Origin: Casuarius casuarius
Taxonomy: Eukaryota > Chordata > Aves > Casuariiformes > Casuariidae
Direction of reading: 5' to 3'
Assembly: GCA_003342895.1 (NCBI GenBank)
Contig: PTFA01000111.1
Location: forward strand, 2,621,607-2,685,606
Length of the DNA: 64,000 bases
Position 1 is the first letter of the stretch; each line of letters starts with the position of its first letter. This document shows positions 12,465 to 24,600 of this stretch, piece by piece. A program made the position numbers and the translations under genes. Under the pieces are notes generated by a model. It saw only the letters and a list, made by a program, of their open reading frames with translations, did no database searches and was not told the origin of the DNA.

Positions 12465-15400
12465 AATAAAGTCTTTTTTTCTTTTTTTTGTTTCCATTTT
12501 GGACATTCTATATAGAATATCAGGATTTTTTCCTTCTCAGAATGTTTACATTTAGTGCAACTAATCAGGCATACTGGAAGTATTGAAGATATCAATTTAT
12601 ACCAATTTATATTTTTAGGTTAGGACAATGTGGTTGTTAATCCAAGCATTCACTGGATTCATAATAAGACTGCTGTTAGAATGAAGTGAAATCTTGCACT
12701 TCTACAGTTCTTCCCTTTTATATGTAAAAATAGTTTTTTCTACCTGTAAGAAGCTTCTTTCTTCTGATTATTTTTTGATCTGTGTATTTAACCAGATGAA
12801 CTGCCTCTTTTGCTTTGCAAAACTGAACAGCCTTCAGCTGCCATTGCCTTTCTGGAGCAGCTTAGGTGACATGATACTGACTGTAATGGTATGGTCAATA
12901 CTTGCACTACATACCAGTTTCAAACTGCGGGCTACTCCTTTGACTGACAGTGTGAGACAGTCAAAGAGGGTGTTAAATTTCTTTTTTTATTTACTATCTT
13001 TGTGCTCATTTGAGAAAAATGTAAAGCACAAAGTTATTGAGAAAGCTAAAACTGTACTGAATATGAAAACCAAAACTCTCAGCCATGAAGGCTTTGCAAC
13101 CTCTTACAGTGTTTCTATGTTTTATTCATAACATTTGTGTTTAAAAAATAGCGAAAGTATGATTTTAGAAAGTTTTTTAGGANTTTTAAAATCAAAATTG
13201 CATCTGAAGTTAAGAAGCTAGGATTTTTTTGTCTATCATGGGCAAAGAAAAAAACACCAAGATTTCATATTGAGGCTAAAGTAGGGTTCCCTCACGCTCC
13301 CCAGGTCAGCAAATAACTGAGAATTTTCTCACTTACATGTTTTTATTTAGAACTTTTCAAAGGGCACCTTCCATCTCTTGTTTTTTGACTCAGTTATCTG
13401 CAGACTGCTTTCTCAGAAGACCTTTTTCTTTGGATATCATTTTTCAGTGGATCTTGTATTCCTCCTTCATATGAATGTAGAACTTCTGTTAAAGTCAGCA
13501 GGGCTTTATCTTTTTTCATCTCCAGAAGCTGCTCACCTCATTTATATTCACCTCTGTTACATCGTTCTCCTCAGCTGCCTTCCCTTCTTACCTTTCTGCT
13601 TTTACCTCTTTCATCTTCTGGACCACCGTTATGTGTTTCTAGTAATTTTGCCCTTTCCTATTATGGCAATTTGTACAGATTTGGCGTAAGGATCAATGTA
13701 TTTTTTACTGCTCTGCCCCCAGTAACCCTTCAGTACAGCATTTCATGTCCTGACTTCCTTATCTCCCCTCTCTCCCCCTTCCCTTCCTGCTGGACCATCA
13801 GTGCTGCTCCTGATGGGTGAGATGACCCTCTGACCCAAGTTCAGCAAGCCACAACTCCGTTTTTCACAATCTTAGCAAAACATTCCCCTTTTAGGCTTCC
13901 CAGAGGAAGTGAATGAATTATAATAATGGAAGGAAAGGGGAAAATGCCGCTAGTTATTTCCACCTCTGGATATTTTAGTTGTGAGGAGGGAGGTTCCTAT
14001 ATTAATAGAAAAGGATGCTGCGCTATTCTGAGATCTCAAAATAGGAAGAGAGTAAACAATTTAGTTTTTATTTCCATGTTTATAGATATGGGAGACTATC
14101 TGTCTCATTTGGTCCTCTGGGCTTGGCAACCAATTAACAAAACCTCCATTTTGAAGTTTAAAGTTGTATTTTGGATCACAATAAAGCATATGTAAGCCTT
14201 TTCTCAGATTCAGTTACCTGTTTCACTTGAAGCTNCATTTCAGACCATACCCAGGATCCCTGAAGTGAAAGGTAGTTTTGCCGTTACTTCAGCAGAAATA
14301 GGACAGAGCCTCGAGGCTGTCTGCCTGCTGGGTTTCCGTGCAGAGTAGTCTGGCTGGCAACTCACAAGTTGTCTGCCACCTGTCCAAAGGATAGGCAACA
14401 GGGCATCTGGGTCTTCTGCAGAGACCCCAAGGTCCTCAGCCCCTCGGAAGAGCTGTGCATTGTCATTAACGAGCACAGATGAGCACTGATGAGCNAGAAA
14501 GGTGCAATGCAGTTTCTAGGCCTATGAGGGTACAAATTTATAACACTTGAAACAAAGCTGAGCAGCAGATGTAGCGACCTTCTGTATGTACAGGTAAGGC
14601 ACTAATGCTACTGTCACAGTTAGGACACAGCTCTGGTACACTAACAGGTGGGAAGAGCATGTAGATAGGCTCGGTTTTGGGATGAGGCTCTGCAAGCTAA
14701 CTATTTTGCTTTACATTTTGCTCTGCAGAGTAGATGCATCTGAGATGTAGGTCAGCTCTTTCATTCCATTCCGTAAGGTAAAAAGTTCAACATTTTTCTC
14801 CTTTTGTCATTCTGCCCTACATAGACCAAAAATTTATCAGTTAAGTATCATTAATGACAGCCTTGAAACCAGATTTATTCAATTACTGTCAGGGAGGTAT
14901 GCTATTACTTACACCTACTGTACTGTTAATGGAATAATCAATGTGAAAGAATCTGCTGACAAAGGACCAGCAGCTGGGAATAATCAGATACCACTGTCCT
15001 GTTCAAGCAGCAAGTAACACTACCTCTCCCGGGAGAAATAGGTACTGTAGAGTTATTTGATTCAGGAGAACTAAAGTGCTTTAGCTTTTTCTATATTAAA
15101 AAGAAAGAAAATATAGGGTTCTTTCAAATGTCTACAAATCTCTGAGAAAGTTGTTACCAAATAGACAAGGAAAAGGTAAGATATCCTAACATAAAAAGCA
15201 TGAAGGTAAGGCAGTGAGACAAAATAAAGAAGCAATGATATTGTAGTTCTTTTTTTTATTATGTCCCTTTGCATGTTTTTTCTTGATTCTAGTCTCTTTT
15301 CTAGATAAAGCCACCTGCAAATGCATCTGACCAGCAGCGGTTTTGTTCACCATGGTTATAATGATTGCTTACAGCACCTGTTTTACACTAATACATAAAC

Positions 15401-18400
15401 TCATATCAGAAGAAAAAAAAATAGTACTAAGATATTACATACTAAGATAGTGTTGAATAAATAAGAATACAAAANACAAAAGATATGAAATGGCAAACAG
15501 AAAAATAAGAAATCAGAGCCATAATTACCTACATGTTCACTCACATCTTAATTTTTGGCATCCCAGACTGAAAATGAAGACTGTTGCTTTGAAGACTGCT
15601 AGACTAATTCAATTCTGTTACTGAACACTAGGTTTACACTAACTGTTGAGATGGTGTGATTGTATTTTCCCTTCAGGAAAGAACTGTGATTTCTATAAAC
15701 TTCAGCTTGCAAACAGAATGAATTATGTTCAGCTATGGACACTGGTCAGTCTTGAAAGATTATATAAAATAATACCAGATAGTTTGTATCATGCTAATTT
15801 TAATATAACAGAGTGACATGGAATTCTCCTCCTCAGTTAAGTAAGTTTGGTGCGTGATTGAGAGATTAAATTAAAAGGTGTTCCTGCTGCTATTNTTGGT
15901 CTGGAGATGATTTTGTGCTAATAAATTTCACAAGCTGCATGTTATACCTAACCAGTGTTTGTGTTCCCTGGGTTATGGTAACATTTTCTACTAATGTATT
16001 TAACAGCACTAGCTACTAGTTTTAATTGAAGTTGTGCACGTGACTTAAAGAATACACATAAATGGATGTAAACTACTCAGATAGGATCACAATCACTCTT
16101 AAATAATACGAAAACAGGAGAATGAAGTTCATGGGGGAGAGAATTAGATTCCAAGATTCTTCATCTGATCCATGTATGTAGAACATACTGTATATCTTTA
16201 TGATTGGCAAGGGCTGAGGTAATCTTAATCTTGCTGCCCTGGTTCTGACACCTACATTCTTACAAACTTAATGTATTCTGTATCCTTCATAAAACAGTTC
16301 TCCCACTGTTAAGCTTCTCTCTACAGACAGTAAACAAACTTACTGGACTACACAAACTGTGCATGAAAATTCAATCTCTACAGATCCCTTGGTGCTTGCC
16401 AGAACCCGAGCTATTTCCAGTACATTGGAAGACTTTCCACAATTGGAAGACATTTAACTCCGGGTGTGGGATAAACAGGGAGAGAAAGAAAGCCTATAAA
16501 TGTTGTTAAAATTTCCACAAATAGGATTAAAAGCTGTAAGCAAATGTGCCTGGGATGGTAAATACCATTTCATAGAAGACTGTGTATCCAGAATTGGGAA
16601 AGCTACTCCTTTTATATACGTAACAGATTTGTGGCCTGTATGCGACACCATCCCTTCATATACATAACAGATATAAACCTACTGATCACAAGAGGAGGAA
16701 CACTTCAATAGATGTCATAAGCATCTTTTCACATTTAAAATTTCAAGGGTTGTTGCTGATTTCAGTTACTAATATAACCTTAAGGGTTTATTACTGACAC
16801 CATCTTTCACAAGTTCTGAAAACTGCAAGTCACCAAGTAGAATGAGCACTGAGAAAATTAAGGTGCTATAGAAAACAAAGGAACACAGCATAATCTTCTG
16901 TTTTCAGAGTACACAGTTGGAAGCTTGTCCTACAGCTTTTAATCCATTTGACATGAGTGAACCCATCCAAATCAAAAGAACTTCCTTCCTACTAATTTAC
17001 TGTTTGGTTTGAATAACTGGTCCCATGAAAAACAATAATGCTAAGTCTTCATAGCTTCAATTTTCCGCTGAAAAAAGGATAGTGGTTCCAGCTTTATATG
17101 TGAGAAACAAGTAGAAGCAAGTCCAAATACCATGGCTGTAGCATAACTGAGCANAATATTGCTTTCATTTCTGCAACTCCACTGATTTGATGAGAACAAA
17201 TGACATCAGAAATCAGCCTCCATAGTATGTAATGCATATTANGTAATTATTAGATAATGGAGTTTAAAAAGTGTCATGCACAGTCAAATAGCACTGAAGT
17301 CATCTGAAATCATTNAACGTCTTCCTCTTCGACCTGGCAATTCTCTTGTAGGTGTATTTCTGCTGCTGGAGGTATTCAGGGCTGTCCTAGCCCAAAGTGC
17401 CTACTCTCCATCCACTCCATACTTCAGACTAGGAGTTTGGCAGAGAGGCAGCTGATTTTCTGTGTGCTGCCTGGCTGTTCCAGCATGCAGCGAAGAAAGG
17501 GAAGCACTCCTCATCCCAGTACTGTCTCTATTGACTTCCTTTTTGTTTCCAACAAGTCTGGATTCCTTCTGTGTTCCCAGAACCATTCTCCTATTTTCAC
17601 ACTGAATAGTCATTGGAGCAAAACAAGCAAACAAACAAAAAAATTTTTCCATTTTCTGACTCCCAGGCTTAGACTCTTAGTAGTTAGCTCTTCTCTCCTA
17701 GCAGACGCAAGAAGTGAGTTTGTCGCTTCTTTGGTGGAGTAGGGAATTGAATCCTCTCCCACCACTTCCTAAATAAGTGCTCTCACCAGGGGGCTGTTTT
17801 TAAGGAGGGGGAGGGCACCACTTCCTATAGTTTTAGCAGCCGTACCTCAGGGAGGAAAAAAAGCAAAAACAAAAAAAAAGAGAGAAAAAAAGTGCATTAG
17901 CTCTTCAAAGAATGTTTTATAGGNATCTACACTCAAATAGTTTCTAAATCCTGAATGGGCAGAATGACCCCACCAGTCCCTGAGTCACATGTCCAAACAC
18001 TGGAGAAGGATGAGATTTCAGACCCATCTTGTGCACAGTGTTTCTCAGGATGTGTAGGGAGTCCACTTTCCATTTTCATTTTGTGGAGTCAGTAGCGTGA
18101 ATCGTATCCTATCAGAACCCTAAAGGTTTAACTCTAGGTTTTCAGTTCAGACTGGTGACAAAGATACCTAAAAGCTAGTGGTAGGCTGGTAGGAATGGAT
18201 AAGTCTTTAAGAGTTATATAACTAGGAAAATTGTGAACAGTTTGATCTGGTTAGACAGAGAGGGAATGGCAAGAAGAGGCCTACAGAGTTAAAGCTCTCT
18301 AGCTTTGCCACAGAGTCTTGGAAGAAGATCCTGGTGAGAACTAAAATATATATGTAAACAGTCGGATTTAGTGATACAAAAGAAATTCACAAAAAGTGAC

Positions 18401-18424
18401 TCTTTGATTTTGAATATTATCCCA
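12465..18424. other. Non-coding DNA, nothing recognised
   Basis: AT-rich sequence. The longest open frames are 145 codons (12694-13131, +) and 103 codons (13378-13689, +). They are rich in Phe, Leu and Ser as expected for chance frames in T-rich DNA. The second lies over pyrimidine-rich sequence. No splice-bounded exon or repeat was identified. Confidence 0.5.
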
Positions 18425-19262
18425 GCATTGCAGAAATATAGAGTTGGAAAAGATTTCCAGAGATCATATGATAATTCTAATTTATCCTTCTTATCCCTAA
18501 GAATTATCAGTACATGTTTGTCTTATCCGCCTTTAAAGACATCCAGTAATTGAAACAACACAACCTCCTCACACTTTTTATTCTTTTTATCCAACCTTAT
18601 TTCCGTTCCTAATGGACAACCTGAATCTTACTACAGCTGAAATCCATGNCATCTTGCTCTTGTCCATGAACCCAGAAAACAGATTTTTCCTTGCCTCTTT
18701 ATAGACTAATGTGAAACAATTTTTACTTTCTTGTGGACTAGTATGAAGTCCTTCCTCAGTTTTCTGTCCTATAGTTAAAAGCAAGTCCAGTGTCAGATTT
18801 TCTAACCCCTAGGTCAGTCTTGCTGGTCTTCCTGAAGTGTTGTGTCTAAAACTGAATACATGTAGCTAAGGCCTTAGCAATGCTGCACTGTCTGAAGAAT
18901 TACTTCATGTTTCTTAATTTTGTTTATATATGTATCTCAATTTGCTGTGTGCCTTTCTTGCAACAGCATGACGTGGTTGGCTTAAGTCAGTGCTCCAAAA
19001 ATATGTCAAGATTCTTTTATAAAGAACTTCTAACAGCTTGTTTTAGAGCTTGTGTTTCTGCTGTGGATTACTCCTTCATGAGTAAAATCTTGTATTTGGT
19101 CTTATTGTGGCGCACACTCATGATTTTACACTTACGAAGGAAGTTTGTCAAAATCAAATCCTAACCCTCTCTTCTGGGTGGTTTTGTCATCTTACTTTCT
19201 CCTAGTATTACCTGTAAATTTTGAAAGGATCTCTTTTCCATCATCTAGGTTCCCAAAGAAGT
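18425..19262 (-). mobile_element. Ancient decayed CR1 LINE, 3' portion
   Basis: Read on the plus strand, the segment begins with a decayed form of the CR1 3' end (around ATAGAGTTGGAAAAGATTTC). It then follows the order expected for an inverted CR1: a short 'phrase' for the C-terminal ORF2 (decayed equivalent of ACCTCC near 18563), the TTTTTCC block near 18683, and the GCAACAGCATGACGTGGTTG block near 18960. That block corresponds to the part of CR1 ORF2 that reads Gln-Cys-(Gly/Asp) in younger copies. Indels and substitutions are frequent and no frame is preserved. The element is much more diverged than the copy at 26-29 kb. Both boundaries are approximate. I recognised it by memory of CR1 layout, not by alignment. 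Confidence 0.55.
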
Positions 19263-20831
19263 ATCAACTAGAATCAGAACCAAAAACTACCCATCATGTA
19301 TGTCCTTCCATTTTGCTGGATCTGAAGATATTGGTATTTTTAGCAGCATGCTGTCATGATAGCTTGAACTCTGAAAGTTAGGAAGTTTGAGGAATATTGC
19401 ATTCCTGGGAAAAATGAATTATTTGAAAAGTCAGACAAGATAAGAAACTGCAGAACAGGAAAGTTCTCTGAGCAACTCCTGACTGAACTTAAATGAGAAA
19501 ACTACGTAACTGTGGCACTTTGCCATATTTAATTATCACAAAGCAAATATAGCAATTGGAATTAAAGAACCAAAACTACAGAAAGGACTTCTCGAAGATG
19601 CAGATTTAAGCAAATGTGAAGCTTATGTCAGCCTGCATTTGTCTGCAGGAATCACTTAAGAGANACTAAAAATACTGGAAGGAAAGCAAGATGTGGGCAC
19701 ACAAGACAGATTGAGCAGTGCGACAGGAAACTGGAAAGGAGACTCTATAAAGTAGAAAGAGTCAGGTCAAACACCAAGAATTCACAAAAGCAAAGTGTAC
19801 AAGGAACACATTCAAGCAACATCCATAATTTGGAAAATGCTGTAACAATGGCAAGAAATATAACCACTTTAAAAGAATTTACAAGGCAGAGCTACAGAAG
19901 CCAAAGGAGAAAAACAGAGTAAGTACATGACTGAAGCATGCAGGGATGCAGTGCAGAATGCAGCAAAGGAAAACTGCATAGAAAACCTGGCTGGCATTCA
20001 TCTCTTCTTTCTTCAGTTAATTTTATCTAAAAGTTAATTCTATCTTCTAAACTTGATGCCTAGGCTCTCTCTAGAGTTAGTGGTAAGAAACGGACATCTC
20101 CATAAAATAGAAGATTAAATAAACTGTAACCTTACAACCTTGGAAATAGGCAAGTGAGGGGCAGGGTGTGGTAGATCTCAGTGAAATCATATGTAAAATG
20201 GAAAAGGTGAATAAAAAAATAAATCTTCTTGTTAGACATCATTGTCAAATAATGACAAATTTCAAAAACTGTGCAGAAAGGGAGAAGAAATGTAATTATT
20301 TTCCAAGCATTTGAATGCTTGGGGTAGCAAAAGTGGAACACAGTGCATAATTGTATTGCTACAGTGTACACAGCAAGATTCAAATGACGGTCAGAGATGC
20401 AAGGGTCTGCCTCTAGCCTGGAAAAAAGGTAACTGCAAGTTGAGAGGGTAAGAATCACACACTAAGTATCACAGTATGCTAGCTCACTACCATGCTTCAC
20501 TGAGCAATTAACACTTGTCCCAGTTGGAAATCATTCAAGAGAGAGCTTTGATCAGACCCAGGATGGTTGTGCTTATGTCTGGAGACTCTACAGAGCAACA
20601 ATAAACGAAATAAACTCACAAGTGTTCTGGGAGATCAGGAAGAATGTGCAGCCCCCTCAGGAGCTTATGTAATTTACTATTTTTGATTACATGGTTGTCA
20701 TCTGTAAAGGAAGTTGTAGGACANACATAGCCCCTCACAGTTCCACAAGGTTGTAATCCACAAGGTAGATAAATTGAGACTGTTAGAGGGTGAATATCAG
20801 TCAGAGAAAGGAGATCAAGAAAATTGACCTC
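19263..20831. other. Non-coding DNA with an unexplained purine-rich stretch
   Basis: The interval 19480-20010 is rich in A and G on the plus strand and reads like degraded coding or LINE-type sequence (repeated GAAAC, AAAGGAG, CAGAG words). It has no open frame and no match I can name. The rest shows nothing. A 108-codon minus-strand open frame at 20132-20458 is not recognised. Confidence 0.4.
20827..20831 (+). repeat. Left target-site duplication of the solo LTR (ACCTC)
   Basis: ACCTC directly precedes the TGTCGCAG terminus and is repeated exactly at 21596-21600, just outside the other LTR end. A 5-bp duplication fits integration by class III (ERVL-like) elements and also some gamma-type retroviruses. 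Six-base duplicators fit less well because the sixth base differs (G versus A). Confidence 0.8.
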
Positions 20832-20950
20832 TGTCGCAGCCCAAAAGGAGTTGTTCAGGATGACCTCCCTCCTCTTGGGACCAACAACAAAGTTCGTGAT
20901 GCCCTTGGACTGAATTAAGATGAAATGACACCAGCCAACCAGTTTTAAGA

Positions 20951-20956
20951 TTTATT
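20951..20956 (-). promoter_or_regulatory. LTR polyadenylation signal AATAAA
   Basis: TTTATT on the plus strand is AATAAA on the LTR sense strand, about 120 bp before the 3' end of the LTR. This is the usual position, near the end of R. A GT-rich stretch (TTGGCTGGTG on the sense strand) follows within 20 nt, as expected of a downstream element. Confidence 0.7.
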
Positions 20957-20983
20957 AACACAAAAGTAAGGCATGTGGTCAAC

Positions 20984-21044
20984 AAAAAAAAAAAGAGGGA
21001 AAAAGAGAGAAGAAGGGGAAAAGAGAGAGAGAGAAAAAGAAAGA
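20984..21044. repeat. 61-nt uninterrupted homopurine tract inside the LTR
   Basis: Only A and G occur on the plus strand from 20984 to 21044, after the C at 20983 and before the T at 21045. On the LTR sense strand this is a pyrimidine tract just upstream of the AATAAA. Such tracts can form triplex DNA and expand by slippage. Confidence 0.9.
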
Positions 21045-21103
21045 TATCACCACCCGTGGATCCAGCAGCATCCTGTTGGTCCTCTTCCTTTGAGAGTCTT
21101 GGC

Positions 21104-21133
21104 GGGGGGGGCGGGGGGGGGGGGGCAGGGGGG
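21104..21133 (+). repeat. G-runs of 8, 13 and 6, possible G-quadruplex, in the LTR
   Basis: Plus-strand runs of G at 21104-21111, 21113-21125 and 21128-21133 are separated by C and by CA. The 13-base run can supply two tetrad strands, so a quadruplex is possible on the strand opposite LTR transcription. The exact run lengths are uncertain because homopolymers of this kind are often miscalled. Confidence 0.65.
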
Positions 21134-21247
21134 CTCCCATCTGCTGGTAGGTGAGTCCTCTTCACCCACCACTCTGAGTTCCACTGCCTCCTCTCAAGTT
21201 CTTCAGTCATCACAAACAAGTCCCCACCCCATTTACCCAGTCTGCAG

Positions 21248-21276
21248 TTTTTCATAGGTTCTTGCCCCGCCTCTGG
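21248..21276 (-). promoter_or_regulatory. Putative LTR core promoter (GC box plus TATA-like box)
   Basis: On the minus strand GGCGGGG (an Sp1-type GC box) lies about 10 bp before TATGAAAAA. The start site would fall near plus position 21225. The arrangement is typical of a U3 core promoter, but the TATA match is imperfect and the start is inferred. Confidence 0.4.
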
Positions 21277-21595
21277 GAGGTGCTTCCTTACCTCCCATGC
21301 AGATTAGCTGTCATGCGCAGTCTGCCCTCTCGGAACCTTTCAGAAATGGGCTGGGGGCATCTGGGGGTCTCCTGCTCATGCGCAGATGACAAATGAGTAC
21401 GTGCGGTTCGTGCCCTAGAGGCGACCTTCTGCCCTTTTCGCGCCCTTTTTCCCCCGTGCAGGTGCACGAGGTTGTTTACCTCGCGGACGGCTCCCGGGGG
21501 CGCCGGTGCGGCATTGCCCGACACGCCTTGGCAGCAGCGGCTCTGCAGCAGCAGCAATGTCGAGACAAAACCGCATTTAGTACCGGTTCTCTACA

Positions 21596-21600
21596 ACCTC
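21596..21600 (+). repeat. Right target-site duplication of the solo LTR (ACCTC)
   Basis: An exact copy of 20827-20831, directly outside the ACA terminus at 21593-21595. Confidence 0.8.
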
Positions 21601-24600
21601 ATTGTAAAAAACTGTTTTAACTTGCAGTCTTGCTTCAACTTTCTATTTTTTTTAGGAACTCAAACATCACATTGCCATTTACATAAGTCAACTATACTCT
21701 TTGTTTTGGCACGTCATTCAACATTTAGCTGCAATCTCAATCTAGTTAAAATTTACATTAAGCTAATGAGTAGACCTACTGAGTCAGCACCTTAATGTTT
21801 GTCTGAATTAAGGATATTTTCTATATTACACTGCCTAAAATGTCAACTCAGTACACCTAAGATAACAGGTCTCTAAAGTTTCTAGAGGTGCCTGCTCATC
21901 TGCTGTGGATCCACCAAGGCTCTCAGTGATGCTATGGGAATTACCCTTGTTCCATCCTGCAATTTGTCTTTCTACTTAATACTAACATAACTCAGTTTTT
22001 ATCATTTGTGAATGCTTTTTGTCTCTGTGTAGGTGAAGTTAGACTGCTTATTTTTAAAAGCAGGAAATATTCATTTAGTTCCAATGTACTGTTCTGGTGA
22101 TTTCCTTTCTAAAATACCAAATGAGTCAAAACAAATACAAGAAAATCAGTGGGAGATTCTACTAGGGTAATAGAAGACAATTCACTTGGAAACAGTTGGC
22201 AAGTTGTTACTTGTTATTTCTTGTTTGACAAAATGTAGGCATGCTGAAGCAAAAAATTCCTTAAAGATCTTTCCATTGTTTAATGTGAGAAGGCAACATA
22301 GTTTACACAGTATCTTCACAGAAGAGAAGGTGATATAATCATTTTTCAACCATACATGAAAACTTGTAAAACTTTGAAGCAGTTGTTTCGGTTGCTTATT
22401 TGGATATCTAACAACAGAAACACATTGAAGATACTCTGTACTGTTGAAAAAGGAAAGGTGGTTTAGGTTTATGTTTATTTTTAAAACAACTGGTGCAAGT
22501 GAATACATGGAGCATTCCTGTTTTCTACTGTTACTGGACATCCAGATTAGTTTAGCCTCTTGAAAGGCAATAACAAGCTAAATTGCAAACTGTGTAAAGG
22601 AGTGAAAAATTAGTTCCTTCAGTATGATCCACTAACATGCTTATATCATTATGTACTTGGACTATAGCTGAACATAAGCAGTGAGACCAGAGCAATGAAT
22701 ACAAAACTTTACTTGGAATCATTACATTCGATGCAGAGGAAGCAACTTTTACTCATGATTTTAGGATTAAATAGTATCTCTTTAAGGGCTGGGTCACCAC
22801 CTCTTTGTGTGGTATCCTATTAGAGTAGTGTATTATCTTATTTGTCGTAGTTGAAAAAAATGCACATAAGCTGTGAAAAGTTCCTTGAAATCGAAATCAT
22901 TTATTTAGAAAGTTCTAGCATAGGCCTAAGCCATATAGCATTTTATTTTTTGTTATGTGCCTCAAATCATATTTTATAAGAAGATTTAGACTGACTTCTA
23001 GGGTAATGTCTTGTGCATAGATAGGTTAAAAATTATTTTTGGAAAAACATTTTAGGAGACTCTATTTGGGCCTTCTTTTGGGCCATAGATCTATAAACTT
23101 CGAGTTATTTTTTCCCTCTGGAACTTCTGGGCTTTTTGAAATGAATTCCTATCCCTTAAAATCTATTGTATGTTTATTATACTAGTTTTCTCAGAATGGT
23201 GTTTCGACCTGCCATTTACTGACCTTAGTTCAGCACTATGACGCCATTTGATCAATACTGGCTACTGTTGCACATCAGCATCACAATACTGACTAGAAAC
23301 CTGTGTTTCATTATCTATCCTAAGAGATCGCTAATATCCAATTTCAGTGGATTTTCAATGTCTCCTAATGAGTTACTTCAAATGATATCATGTGTTAAAT
23401 GTTAATGAGTATTATATACTCATTTTGATTATTATATCTTTCACTCACCTAAAATAGAAAAATGTGTGGGTTTTTTTTGTTCAGGAGGGAGCTTGTAAAA
23501 TGTATTGTGCATTTGTGGTGTTGCAGAAGAGCCTGAAATAGAAAATATTCCTGCACTTGGGTGATTTTCTTCACTTAAACAGCTTTATGAATTAGAATAC
23601 TGTGATAGAAAAGGCCTTGAAACACTTAAATAATTAAGCTGTTCATTATCTGCTGAGTTTCTTTTTTCAGAGTAATACACAAACTGTGAAGACAGTCCTC
23701 TTTGGAGGGTACCCTGGAAAAGAATTTGTTACTTGGTCACTAAATGCATCCTAGAAATAAAAATAATAATTACATATTACATATCACTCATGTGACTTGA
23801 AGGCACAGGCAAGTATTCGTGGGAGAGTGGTGACATTACAAAGGGTTATTGCACTTAATCACAATAGCTGGTCTGTCAGAAAATATAACTAACTTTAAAA
23901 TGGTCACCTGTATTTCAGTTGCAAAGCAGAAAAAACTACTCAGAGAAAAAATCTACAAAACCAGCTGAAGGAAAGTGAGCTTGTATCCTTGGAAACTGGA
24001 ATAAACCAACTGAAACTTTACAGAACGTTCATGGAAAAGATTGCATAATAAATAGAAATCTGTNTGCTATAATTTATCTCTGAAGACATCTGGTCTTTCT
24101 TGTTAAATACAACCGGTGCTATTCGAAACTATACAGCACATTTTCATCAAGTTATTGTTTATTTTGGTGGCTATTATACTAATTACATGTATGAATCAAG
24201 ATTGGTTTTCCTCAATAGTATTTATCCTCAATATTTAGTATTTGCCATCTTTATGAATTATTTGCAATCAAAGATGACAGTGGTGCCTCAGGATAGTTGA
24301 ATGAAGCCTGGTATAGGTACNTACTCTTATTACGCCACAGGAGCTGTTTGGGCACTCGGGATTCATCCTTCTGGAGTCTGGACCATTAATAACCATTGTT
24401 ATTGACAACCTCTCTGGCCATTGAGCCAGTGGGCTGTGAGATAGTCAGCTTGCCACAGCAGAGCATCTTGCAATGTGAGGAACATCTACCAAATACACAA
24501 ACCTCTCTGAAATAATGTTCAATCTCACAATTATGTGATCTACAATACGAGGGTAAAAGCGTTAATATGGGGGAGAATGAGATCACATCATGACTGCACT

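Larger units (their letters stand above)
20832..21595 (-). mobile_element. Solo LTR of an endogenous retrovirus (764 bp)
   Basis: On the minus strand the LTR starts TGTAGAGAACC and ends GGGCTGCGACA, giving the TG...CA termini of a retroviral LTR. A perfect 5-bp repeat, ACCTC, flanks it at 20827-20831 and 21596-21600. Orientation comes from a minus-strand AATAAA (plus 20951-20956), a possible TATGAAAAA box at 21248-21256 and an adjacent GC box (plus CCCCGCC, about 21265-21271). These imply U3 of about 370 bp, R of about 295 bp and U5 of about 100 bp. U3 holds about 20 CpGs in its first 195 bp and two copies of CATGCGCAG (21312-21320 and 21377-21385). R contains a 61-nt pyrimidine tract. No gag, pol or env lies on either side, and the flanking repeat lies directly outside both ends, so this is a solo LTR left by LTR-LTR recombination. 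The family cannot be named from memory; ERVL is an inference from the 5-bp duplication. Confidence 0.85.

Noticed and set aside
12694..13131. 145-codon plus-strand open frame
   Set aside because: Longest non-repeat frame but rich in Phe, Leu, Ser and Cys as expected of T-rich chance sequence, with no domain, no splice support and no family resemblance.
20815..21255. 146-codon minus-strand open frame with a polyproline stretch
   Set aside because: It lies almost entirely in the R and U5 region of the solo LTR; the proline run is the translated G-tract and the Leu/Ser/Phe run is the homopurine tract.
20973..21795. Plus-strand open frames of 75-107 codons across the LTR
   Set aside because: They run antisense to the LTR, are driven by its GC-rich and homopurine segments, and show no protein features.
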